Source of the DNA: CAYFHQ01 sp964342805
Lineage (GTDB): Bacteria > Bacillota > Clostridia > Peptostreptococcales > Acidaminobacteraceae
Length of the DNA: 5,340 nucleotides
Assembly: GCA_964342805.1 (NCBI GenBank)
Contig: CAYFHQ010000166.1
Coordinates: 1 to 5,340, forward strand
Direction of reading: 5' to 3'
Positions 1-4,996 of this stretch are shown one piece after another. Every line of letters begins with the position of its first letter. Positions within the stretch are counted from its first letter, which is position 1. Position numbers and translations under genes: made by a program. The notes below the pieces were generated by a model that worked only from the letters and a program-made list of their open reading frames with translations, had not been told where the DNA came from and did no database searches.

Positions 1-1
1 C

Positions 2-160
2 CACAAGGAAGGTCAACGGGGAGACGAATGGATTCTTCTGGACTACCTGGATGTTGTGGTTCACGTTTTCTCTGAAAAAGAACGTGCCTTTTATGATATT
101 GAACGGATTTGGTCAGACGCGAAAAAACTGGACTTGACCATTCAGCAGTTCACATCGTAA
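2..160 (+). CDS. rsfS: Ribosomal silencing factor RsfS, C-terminal part (5' end outside window)
   Basis: The last 52 codons and TAA stop of an RsfS (YbeB/iojap family) gene are visible; the start lies upstream of the window. The sequence has the family's hallmark C-terminal half: a Gly-Asp-Glu-Trp lead-in, then WILLDYLDVVVHVF, then an ERAFYDIERIW segment, which match the conserved WxLLDYxDVVVHVF and FYxLExLW motifs. Family members are about 110-120 residues, so a little under half is seen. RsfS is a cytoplasmic protein that binds ribosomal protein uL14 on the 50S subunit and blocks subunit joining, lowering translation when nutrients are short (family knowledge). In Firmicutes it usually sits after nadD and yqeK, which would be upstream here but are not visible. 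No terminator lies directly after its stop; the first one is at 256-293, beyond a promoter. Confidence 0.93.
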   Translation, partial: HKEGQRGDEWILLDYLDVVVHVFSEKERAFYDIERIWSDAKKLDLTIQQFTS

Positions 161-178
161 AACCGACTCATTGCAATG

Positions 179-207
179 TTGACAGTAGGTATTTCAACCT
201 GTACAAT
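179..207 (+). promoter_or_regulatory. Sigma-A type promoter upstream of the PAS-HTH regulator
   Basis: A perfect -35 hexamer TTGACA (179-184) and a -10 hexamer TACAAT (202-207, one mismatch to TATAAT) are separated by exactly 17 nt. Transcription would start near 214, giving a leader of about 145 nt before the ATG at 360. The leader contains the intrinsic terminator at 256-293, so this promoter may make a short terminated RNA as well as the regulator mRNA. Seen in sequence; activity is inferred. Confidence 0.78.
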
Positions 208-255
208 AGGTTAAAATACGCTCAACAATCATGAAGAAATTGTAACATGAACTTG

Positions 256-293
256 AAAGGGTGTTTGCCGACTGGTGTTGGCGCACCCTTTTT
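256..293 (+). terminator. Intrinsic terminator in the leader of the regulator gene
   Basis: The outer stem AAAGGGTG (256-263) pairs perfectly with CACCCTTT (284-291). A second stem, 266-272 with 277-283, adds 7 pairs (two G-U) around a 4-nt loop, and five T residues (289-293) follow. It lies about 130 nt past the rsfS stop but also about 45 nt after the predicted start site of the promoter at 179-207. It may end the rsfS operon, act as an attenuator for the downstream gene, or both. Confidence 0.8.
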
Positions 294-296
294 CTG

Positions 297-319
297 TATC
301 CCAAGTTAGGGGTGGGATA
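297..319. promoter_or_regulatory. Inverted repeat, possible operator or leader hairpin
   Basis: TATCCCA (297-303) and TGGGATA (313-319) are perfect 7-nt inverted repeats around a 9-nt spacer, in the gap between the terminator and the ribosome binding site (AAAGGGG, 345-351) of the regulator gene. The symmetry suits a dimeric regulator's operator, for example autoregulation by the adjacent HTH protein, or a small RNA hairpin. Only the symmetry is seen; the function is a guess. Confidence 0.3.
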
Positions 320-359
320 GGGACATGGTTGATGTGGCCAAGAGAAAGGGGCAAAACAC

Positions 360-1001
360 ATGTCAAAAGTGAATCCAATACTTGAACGATACATCCCATT
401 GGTCCAGGGTCTGGCGCAAACCTTCGGAAAAAACTGCGAGGTTGTCCTCCACGATTTTTCCCTCCTGCCAAACTCCATTATTACCATTGAAAATGGCCAT
501 ATTACCGGCCGAAACGTGGGAAGCCCCATGACAGAACTCTCCTTGAAAAAAGTGAGTCGAGGAGACACCAAGAGCAATATCATCAACTACACTGGAAAAA
601 GCGCAGAAGGCCGTGTCCTGAAGTCTTCCACTTTCTTTATCCACGACGATAAAGGGGAGACCATTGGTTGCTTCTGCATTAATTTTGATATGTCAGAGCT
701 CATGGTCGCCCGGAATGTCCTGAATGACTTGATGCAAGTGACAACCAATATTGAAACCCGGGGGACAGAGTCTCTCAACAAGGTCAATGACGTCCTGACA
801 GACCTGGTTCAAGTGACCATTGAACAGGTGGGTAAGCCGGTGGCCTTTTTGACCAAAGAAGAAAAAGTACGGATCGTAAATATCCTTGACCAGCAGGGGG
901 CCTTCTTGATTAAGGGAGCCATTGACTATGTGGCCAAGGTTCTTTGTGTGTCTAGATATACCATTTACAACTACTTGGACGAAATCCGAGTGGATAAATA
1001 A
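360..1001 (+). CDS. YheO/DauR-type PAS-HTH transcriptional regulator
   Basis: A 213-aa cytoplasmic DNA-binding protein. Residues about 7-118 form a YheO-like PAS domain, with the typical opening PLVQGLAQTFG, EVVLHD (27-32), the ITGRNVGSPMT segment (48-58), KSST-F-I-D-GETIG (88-102) and CINFD (106-110). Residues about 155-212 form the matching HTH_22 helix-turn-helix, with LTKEEK-RIV leading into a GAFLIKGAIDYVAKVLCVS core and a YTIYNYLDEIR recognition end. The length is normal for the family. The ATG at 360 has AAAGGGG 8 nt upstream. The family's best known member, DauR, represses D-amino-acid catabolism genes. The ligand is unknown here. ridA follows 98 nt later on the same strand with no U-tailed terminator between, so co-transcription and control of ridA are plausible inferences. 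Confidence 0.88.
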   Translation: MSKVNPILERYIPLVQGLAQTFGKNCEVVLHDFSLLPNSIITIENGHITGRNVGSPMTELSLKKVSRGDTKSNIINYTGKSAEGRVLKSSTFFIHDDKGETIGCFCINFDMSELMVARNVLNDLMQVTTNIETRGTESLNKVNDVLTDLVQVTIEQVGKPVAFLTKEEKVRIVNILDQQGAFLIKGAIDYVAKVLCVSRYTIYNYLDEIRVDK

Positions 1002-1024
1002 TGCCCGTCTGTGTTACCATAGGA

Positions 1025-1054
1025 AGGGTGATTCCACTTTAAGGAGTGGACCCT
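1025..1054 (+). other. Hairpin in the regulator-ridA gap
   Basis: TCCACT (1033-1038) pairs perfectly with AGTGGA (1045-1050) across a 6-nt loop that contains TTAAGG. An outer AGGG (1025-1028) can pair with CCCT (1051-1054) across a one-sided 4-nt internal bulge. No U-tract follows, so it is not an intrinsic terminator. It could be an mRNA processing or stability element, or a DNA operator, in the 98-nt gap before ridA. No convincing promoter was found in this gap. Confidence 0.35.
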
Positions 1055-1099
1055 GTATGAAGGGATATAAACAGGTAATCAATAGGGGAGGAAATACAT

Positions 1100-1480
1100 A
1101 TGTTAAAACCATTAGAAACTAAGCAAGCACCAGCTGCAGTAGGACCCTACTCTCAGGGTATGCAGGCAGGAAACTTCGTATACGTTTCAGGTCAGTTGCC
1201 AATCAACCCAGAGACTTCTGAAATGGTTAAGGGTGATATCCAAGCTGCAACACGCCAGTCCTTAAACAACTGTAAGGCCATTATCGAAGCAGCAGGTGGA
1301 AGCCTAGATAACGTTGTGAAAGTTGAAATCTTCATGGATGACATGAATGACTTTGCTAAGATGAACGAGGTATACACGGAGTTCTTCACTGCCCACAAGC
1401 CAGCACGTGCTGCTGTTGAAGTTGCTCGACTACCACTGGACGCTGACATTGAGATTCAAATGATCGCTTTTGTTGGTTAA
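1100..1480 (+). CDS. ridA: RidA family 2-iminobutanoate/2-iminopropanoate deaminase
   Basis: A 126-aa protein matching the RidA (YjgF/YER057c/UK114) subfamily over its whole length. RidA is a cytoplasmic homotrimer that hydrolyses reactive enamine/imine intermediates, such as 2-aminoacrylate released by PLP-dependent Ser/Cys/Thr dehydratases, to 2-ketoacids and ammonia, protecting PLP enzymes (family knowledge). Motifs seen are AVGPYSQG with Tyr17, YVSGQLPINP (28-37), PARAAVEVARLP with the substrate-carboxylate Arg103, and IEI with Glu118. These correspond to Tyr17, Arg105 and Glu120 of E. coli RidA, so an active Rid-type deaminase is expected. The ATG has GGGGAGG with 8 nt spacing. Codon choice leans to GCA/GCT, GTT and AAC more than its neighbours, suggesting high expression. 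It is probably transcribed with the upstream regulator and ends at the terminator at 1507-1548. Confidence 0.95.
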   Translation: MLKPLETKQAPAAVGPYSQGMQAGNFVYVSGQLPINPETSEMVKGDIQAATRQSLNNCKAIIEAAGGSLDNVVKVEIFMDDMNDFAKMNEVYTEFFTAHKPARAAVEVARLPLDADIEIQMIAFVG

Positions 1481-1506
1481 TAAAAAACGATAACTAGGTA
1501 ACGATT

Positions 1507-1548
1507 AAAGGTCCTCTACATGGCATTTGCCACACAGGGGACCTTTTT
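1507..1548 (+). terminator. Intrinsic terminator after ridA, possibly bidirectional
   Basis: An 11-bp stem, 1507-1517 (AAAGGTCCTCT) with 1536-1546, has a single G-U pair. A small TGGC/GCCA inner stem sits in the loop, and TTTTT (1544-1548) ends the structure on the plus strand. On the minus strand the same stem is followed by TTTAAT, so it may also stop transcripts from the convergent carboxypeptidase gene. Confidence 0.9.
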
Positions 1549-1567
1549 ATGTTTTGAAATGCGTTTT

Positions 1568-1608
1568 TGGCTTCCAATCAGTCGAAACATATCGTTTGGT
1601 GGAGGCCA
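1568..1608. other. Second hairpin between the convergent genes
   Basis: TGGCTTCCA (1568-1576) can pair with TGGAGGCCA (1600-1608), 9 pairs with one G-U, around a 23-nt loop. On the plus strand it is followed by GATTTT, a weak tail; on the minus strand there is no U-tract. It lies 17 nt beyond the stop of the minus-strand gene, so it may serve as a 3' mRNA stabiliser or a weak back-up terminator. Confidence 0.35.
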
Positions 1609-1624
1609 GATTTTAAAGTCTCCT

Positions 1625-2989
1625 TTAGGACTCCTGCTCAGACAACTTCCGAGCCTTTTCCCTCCGAATACTGCGGAGGCGGTAGGCGTGGAAGAGGGTC
1701 ATGGCAAATCGCCATAGGAAGAGGGTGGCCAAGAGTTTTATGAACAAGTTGAGCCATGGGATCTCCTCGTACCAGACACCGGGTTCCTTTATGAGGGAAA
1801 TGGTTTCGCTGGTCAAGAGGAGTTGGTCACTGGCATCTGCTGGAGCAATCAAGTCTGTTTGGCCCATGGACTTACCATTAAGGACGAACTCTAAGGTACC
1901 AACCACTTGGCCGGCCTTAACAGGTAAGGCAATGTCTGGAAGGATGGTCATATTTCGTTCTAAGCTAGTTGGAGAGGTTCCAATTGGGAGAAGGCCAGTA
2001 ACGGTATGCTTGGCAACGGCTTCTACCTTGGTGGACTTAAGGTCATCAAATTGAATGGTCTCCAACAAGTCGTCTCCATTGACCACCGTGTACCGGTCAT
2101 ACATGTCCAGGCCATGGTCGATCATGGTCAGGGTGTCTGTATAAAGGGCCTTGCCCTCTGATTTAAGGATAACGGCAATTAGTTTTTTACCATCTCTTTC
2201 AGCAGAAACAATAAAGGTTTGTCGGGCTGCGTCCGTGTAACCGGTCTTCATGCCCGTAATATAGTCTGTTTTGATGTCCCTTAGTTTGCCCTTGTACTCT
2301 ATTTTATTCTTGGAGCCCGTCCCGTATAAAAAACGGTTGGATGTTGTGATGAAGCGGGTCTCGTCCTTGGTGTTGGTCGGTGGGATCTGGTAGCGGACCG
2401 TGGACACAATTTCCCGAAACTTGGGGAAGGTCATGGCATAGCGACCGATCAAGGCCAGGTCATAGGCGGTGGACAGGTGTTCTTTCTCTGTCAAGCCATG
2501 GGGGTTGGTGAAGTTGGTGTTAAGGGCACCAATTTCCTTGGCCTTTTCGTTCATCCGTAGGGCAAAGGCTTCAACAGAACCGGAATGGGCAACAGCCAAG
2601 GCCGCTGCTGCGTCATTGGCAGACTCCACCATGGTGGCATAAAGGAGTTGCTCAATGGTCATTTGCTCCTTTAAGTCCAGGGCGATCTTGCTCCCCTCGG
2701 TAAAGGGGGACTTGTCGTCCACTGTGATGGTCTTGTCCAAGTCCATATCCTCCAAAACCAGTATGGCAGTCATGACCTTGGTCGTGGAGGCCGGATAACG
2801 CTGGGTGTGGGCGTCCTTTTCAAAGAGGATTTGTCCACTTTCCTGATCTATTAGAATAGCAGACGCAGCAACAATCTGGTCTGCAATTAAGGGTTTAAAT
2901 GTTTGTGCTGGCACTTCTTCAGTAAAGGCTAGGCTTCCCATTGTGACTACACTGGCAAGAAGGGTGGTCATGATTTTTTTTATGTTCAA
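1625..2989 (-). CDS. Serine-type D-Ala-D-Ala carboxypeptidase (PBP5/DacF family, peptidase S11)
   Basis: A 454-aa exported, membrane-anchored penicillin-binding protein that removes the terminal D-Ala from peptidoglycan stem peptides outside the cell, limiting cross-linking (family knowledge). An N-terminal signal peptide (KK at 4-5, hydrophobic to about 22, cleavage probably near AQ 28-29) precedes the S11 catalytic domain. All three active-site motifs are present: STTK (68-71, nucleophile Ser68 and Lys71), SAN (123-125) and KTG (248-250). A PBP5_C-like beta domain follows at about 290-390. A C-terminal membrane segment lies at about 412-433, with a basic cytoplasmic tail. The start is TTG at 2989, supported by GAGGTGAT upstream and by keeping the Lys-rich signal-peptide head; the next ATG (codon 7) is too far from that site and would drop both lysines. 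The family is certain. Whether it is the sporulation DacF or a vegetative DacA-type enzyme cannot be decided, so no symbol is given. Confidence 0.94.
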   Translation of the reverse strand: MNIKKIMTTLLASVVTMGSLAFTEEVPAQTFKPLIADQIVAASAILIDQESGQILFEKDAHTQRYPASTTKVMTAILVLEDMDLDKTITVDDKSPFTEGSKIALDLKEQMTIEQLLYATMVESANDAAAALAVAHSGSVEAFALRMNEKAKEIGALNTNFTNPHGLTEKEHLSTAYDLALIGRYAMTFPKFREIVSTVRYQIPPTNTKDETRFITTSNRFLYGTGSKNKIEYKGKLRDIKTDYITGMKTGYTDAARQTFIVSAERDGKKLIAVILKSEGKALYTDTLTMIDHGLDMYDRYTVVNGDDLLETIQFDDLKSTKVEAVAKHTVTGLLPIGTSPTSLERNMTILPDIALPVKAGQVVGTLEFVLNGKSMGQTDLIAPADASDQLLLTSETISLIKEPGVWYEEIPWLNLFIKLLATLFLWRFAMTLFHAYRLRSIRREKARKLSEQES

Positions 2990-2992
2990 AAT

Positions 2993-3000
2993 ATCACCTC
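2993..3000 (-). promoter_or_regulatory. Ribosome binding site that sets the TTG start of the carboxypeptidase
   Basis: On the minus strand GAGGTGAT lies just before the TTG at 2989-2987, with 7 nt between GAGG and the start codon. The next candidate start, an ATG at codon 7, would be about 25 nt away. This supports the TTG start. Confidence 0.7.
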
Positions 3001-3017
3001 ATATACAGTATTACTTC

Positions 3018-3026
3018 ATTGTATCA
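3018..3026 (-). promoter_or_regulatory. Extended -10 promoter for the carboxypeptidase gene
   Basis: Read on the minus strand, TGATACAAT fits an extended -10 element (TG, one base, then TACAAT). It would start transcription near 3011, some 20 nt before the TTG codon. No good -35 is visible at the expected spacing, so this is a moderate call. It overlaps the upstream region of the divergent small ORF. Confidence 0.4.
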
Positions 3027-3040
3027 AAGGTGGTGGAGAT

Positions 3041-3121
3041 ATGAAAGTGGTAAATGATGGCATTTTACGCGAAGATGCCATATACTGGTATAAAGATCGT
3101 AAATGGAGGGCTTATGAATAA
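3041..3121 (+). CDS. Putative 26-aa small protein overlapping the comEA start
   Basis: An ATG-to-TAA frame of 26 codons opens 7 nt after an AAGGTGG-like ribosome binding site (AAAGGTGGTG, 3026-3035, one mismatch to consensus). Its stop (3119-3121) lies inside the first codons of the comEA-type gene, an 8-nt overlap that would allow translational coupling. The peptide begins MKVVNDGILREDAIYW and continues with a Lys/Arg/Trp/Tyr-rich end; it has no signal or membrane segment. I do not recognise a family. It may be a genuine small protein, a leader peptide that tunes comEA translation, or the remnant of a longer gene. Support is the binding site and the overlap only. Confidence 0.4.
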   Translation: MKVVNDGILREDAIYWYKDRKWRAYE

Positions 3122-3788
3122 GAATAAACGGATAGAATGGATGATCGTATTGGGGATACTCTTTTTGGTCTTGGCCATACGGCTGGTGGACTGGATATCC
3201 CCTCAAATTGGTCAAATCAGCGAGTTAGAGGAGGCAAAGGCTCAGGCTGGTGTTGTGGGTATTGGAGATCAGGCGGGCAAGTCTGTCACTGGCAGCAGTG
3301 GAAATCACGGACCAGGAGCGTCCCAGACCAGTGGAAAAGACCATGTAAGTCTCCCAGAGCAAGAAAGTCCAAAGGTGGTAAAGACAGTCCGGGTCCATGT
3401 GTCTGGAGCAGTTAAGTCACCTGGGGTCTATACCATTGAGGAGACAGCTAGGGCCATAGATGCTGTGGACTTGGCTGGTGGCCTTTTACCCTCAGCAGAT
3501 GAAGGCCAGGTCAACCTTGCTGCCCCGGTCGTTGACGGCAGTAAGATCCACATTCCTGAAAAGGGAGAGTTAAAGCCAGACCCCCAGTGGGGAAGTCTAA
3601 CCCTGGCTGACCTCAATACCATGGACGAGGAAGCCATGACAGTGATTGAAGGGGTGGGGCCTTCGACTGCCAAACGCATTGTTGCTTATAGGGACCAATC
3701 AGGCCCCTTTGCAAGCCTGGACGATTTACTCCATGTCAGTGGGATTGGTCCCAAGACCTTGGAAAAAATCCGCCAGGGCTTTCAGTGA
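3114..3788 (+). CDS. comEA: ComEA family membrane-anchored DNA-binding protein (SLBB + helix-hairpin-helix)
   Basis: A 224-aa protein with the full ComEA architecture. An N-terminal membrane anchor (about 9-27) leads to a Gly/Ser/Gln-rich low-complexity linker (about 40-90), an SLBB domain (about 92-148, VRVHVSGAVKSPGVY then NLAAPVVDGSKIHIPE), and a tandem helix-hairpin-helix module. That module has hairpins at Gly180-Val-Gly182 and Gly210-Ile-Gly212 and the typical YRDQSGPFASLDDLL linker. In competent bacteria ComEA binds double-stranded DNA at the outer face of the membrane and hands it to the ComEC channel (family knowledge). The ATG at 3114 follows GGAGGG, slightly close at 4 nt; an in-frame ATG at 3054 lacks a good site and would put non-conserved residues before the anchor. 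comEC is not next to it: the next gene is selD. The family is certain; a role in DNA uptake is inferred. Confidence 0.92.
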   Translation: MNKNKRIEWMIVLGILFLVLAIRLVDWISPQIGQISELEEAKAQAGVVGIGDQAGKSVTGSSGNHGPGASQTSGKDHVSLPEQESPKVVKTVRVHVSGAVKSPGVYTIEETARAIDAVDLAGGLLPSADEGQVNLAAPVVDGSKIHIPEKGELKPDPQWGSLTLADLNTMDEEAMTVIEGVGPSTAKRIVAYRDQSGPFASLDDLLHVSGIGPKTLEKIRQGFQ

Positions 3789-3794
3789 CGACCA

Positions 3795-3823
3795 TTGACG
3801 CAACAGCGCAAGAGGCTTATAAT
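3795..3823 (+). promoter_or_regulatory. Sigma-A type promoter for selD
   Basis: TTGACG (3795-3800, one mismatch) and a perfect TATAAT (3818-3823) are separated by 17 nt, in the 66-nt gap between comEA and selD. The start site would be near 3830, leaving about 25 nt of leader with the selD ribosome binding site. selD can therefore be transcribed on its own; read-through from comEA is also possible because no terminator separates them. Confidence 0.8.
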
Positions 3824-3838
3824 GAACATGCTATTCAC

Positions 3839-3849
3839 AAAGGAGGTGA
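3839..3849 (+). promoter_or_regulatory. selD: Near-perfect Shine-Dalgarno that fixes the selD TTG start
   Basis: AAAGGAGGTGA matches the 16S anti-Shine-Dalgarno throughout. GGAGG (3842-3846) lies 8 nt before TTG at 3855, ideal spacing. The ATG at 3850-3852 is only 3 nt away and opens an 8-codon dead-end frame; the GTG at 3936, the first start after the in-frame TGA, has no such site. Confidence 0.8.
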
Positions 3850-3854
3850 ATGAT

Positions 3855-4898
3855 TTGGCTGATCAAATCAAATTGACATCTTTGTCATCCAGCAGTGGTT
3901 GAGCCGCTAAAATAGGTCCTGAGACCCTGTCGCAGGTGCTGCGACAGCTACCAAAATTTCATAGTGATCAACTGATTGTCGGTCTGGAAACCTCGGACGA
4001 CGCTGCTGTGTACAAGCTCAATGACCAGCAGGCAATGATCCAAACCTTGGACTTCTTTACGCCCATCGTGGACGATCCATACATGTTCGGTCAAATTGCA
4101 GCAGCCAATGCGCTGAGTGATGTATACGCAATGGGGGGCGTGCCCACCGTTGCTATGAATATTGTAGGTTTCCCCAGCTGTGAGGATATGGACATCTTGA
4201 CCAAGATCCTTCAGGGTGGGGCTGATAAGGTGATCGAAGCCGGTGCTCTACTGGTTGGTGGCCATACCATCGATGACAAGGAGCCCAAGTATGGCCTGTC
4301 TGTATCTGGACTGGTTCATCCAGACAAGGTCCTGGCCAACAGTGGCGCCAAGGCCGGTGATGTCCTGGTTCTGACCAAGGCGATTGGAAGTGGTATTCTC
4401 AACACAGCCATCCAAGCAGACTTGATCGAAGACGACCAGCTGGAAGAAGTGACCAAAACCATGGCCATGCTCAACAAGTATGCTGCAGAAGGTATGATGC
4501 AGTGTCAGGTCAATGGGTGTACAGACATTACAGGCTTTGGCCTGATTGGCCACACCATTGAAGTGGCTGAGGCGTCCAAGGTAACCATCGAAATCAATGC
4601 TTCAGCGGTTCCTGTCATGGCAGGAGCCTTAGACCATGCTTCCATGGGCTTGGTGCCCGCCGGTGCCTACCGCAACAAGAAGTACTTTACGGACCGGGTG
4701 GACATCAATGGAGACATTGACGAAACCATGGTTGACGTCCTCTATGATCCTCAAACGTCAGGGGGCTTATTGATCTCCTTGCCTGAGGACCAGGCGGAAA
4801 AACTCATTCAGATCTATGAAGATTCTCTAGAGGTTCCCTTTGCCATTGTTGGTAAAGTGACAGCCAAGGGAGACAAGGCATTGATCGTTCGTCCATAA
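3855..4898 (+). CDS. selD: Selenophosphate synthetase SelD, selenocysteine-containing (in-frame TGA at 3900-3902)
   Basis: A 347-aa selenide, water dikinase, which uses ATP and selenide to make selenophosphate, the selenium donor for Sec-tRNA(Sec) and tRNA 2-selenouridine. Read from TTG 3855, codon 16 is TGA, in the context SSSSG-U-AAKIGPETL. This aligns with the GCGCKISP active-site motif of E. coli SelD: U16 stands for catalytic Cys17 and Lys19 for Lys20, while the second cysteine is Ala18. The rest is canonical: ETSDDAAVY with Asp49, DFFTPIVDDP with Asp66, ANALSDVYAMGG with Asp89, GGHTIDDKEPKYGL (135-148), DITGFGLIGH (224-233) and DPQTSGGLL (298-306). The aspartates match ATP/metal ligands of the family. 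The length is normal only with the 15 codons before TGA included. selA follows, fitting a Sec locus. The alternative, a nonsense mutation rescued from GTG 3936, would remove the catalytic Lys and is unlikely. Confidence 0.93.
3900..3947 (+). promoter_or_regulatory. selD: Sec TGA codon with bacterial SECIS-like hairpin
   Basis: The TGA at 3900-3902 is followed, inside the coding sequence, by a perfect 9-bp hairpin: CTGTCGCAG (3927-3935) pairs with CTGCGACAG (3939-3947) around the loop GTG (3936-3938). The loop starts with G and lies 33 nt after the TGA. Known bacterial SECIS elements have G in the first two loop positions at roughly 16-37 nt from the codon, and bind SelB to deliver Sec-tRNA(Sec). 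A shorter alternative, GGTC (3915-3918) with GACC (3923-3926), is nearer the TGA but has only 4 pairs. Pairing is seen; SelB binding is inferred. Confidence 0.75.
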
Positions 4899-4911
4899 GA
4901 CCAAATACTAG

Positions 4912-4953
4912 AGCTGTCAGGGATCACACTGGTGAAGACCCCTGACAGCTTTT
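4912..4953 (+). terminator. Intrinsic terminator after selD
   Basis: AGCTGTCAGGG (4912-4922) pairs perfectly over 11 bp with CCCTGACAGCT (4940-4950) around a 17-nt loop, followed by TTTT (4950-4953). It starts 14 nt after the selD stop codon, so selD and selA are largely separate transcription units. Confidence 0.88.
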
Positions 4954-4954
4954 G

Positions 4955-4963
4955 TGTTATAAT
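4955..4963 (+). promoter_or_regulatory. Extended -10 promoter for selA
   Basis: TGTTATAAT is a complete extended -10 element (TG, one base, consensus TATAAT at 4958-4963). No clear -35 is present at 17 nt; that position falls inside the selD terminator. Transcription would start near 4970, about 27 nt before the selA GTG, leaving room for its GGAGAGG ribosome binding site (4984-4990). Confidence 0.65.
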
Positions 4964-4996
4964 AGCATTGATATTACAGCATTGGAGAGGATTATC

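Noticed and set aside
247..309. 20-codon frame beginning MNLKGCLPTG across the leader terminator, a possible leader peptide
   Set aside because: No ribosome binding site precedes it and the codons simply cover the hairpin arms; there is no run of a regulatory amino acid.
161..359. Known riboswitch or T-box in the long leader
   Set aside because: No T-box sequence or recognisable riboswitch core was seen; only the promoter, terminator and a short inverted repeat can be supported.
194..787. Antisense frames of 66-130 codons opposite the regulator gene
   Set aside because: The plus-strand frame encodes a complete recognisable family protein; the antisense frames show no motifs and cross the leader terminator.
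1043..1071. Promoter for ridA using TATAAA at 1066-1071
   Set aside because: No -35-like hexamer or extended -10 TG is present at a suitable distance; co-transcription with the regulator is more likely.
1520..1717. 65-codon plus-strand frame between ridA and the carboxypeptidase
   Set aside because: It begins inside the ridA terminator and ends antisense to the carboxypeptidase gene; no ribosome binding site or recognisable protein features.
3850..3876. ATG at 3850 as the selD start
   Set aside because: It is only 3 nt from GGAGG and its frame ends after 8 codons; the TTG at 3855 is in the SelD frame with ideal spacing.
3936..4898. Truncated SelD starting at GTG 3936
   Set aside because: It lacks a ribosome binding site and removes the catalytic residue and conserved Lys; the GTG is actually the loop of the SECIS-like hairpin.
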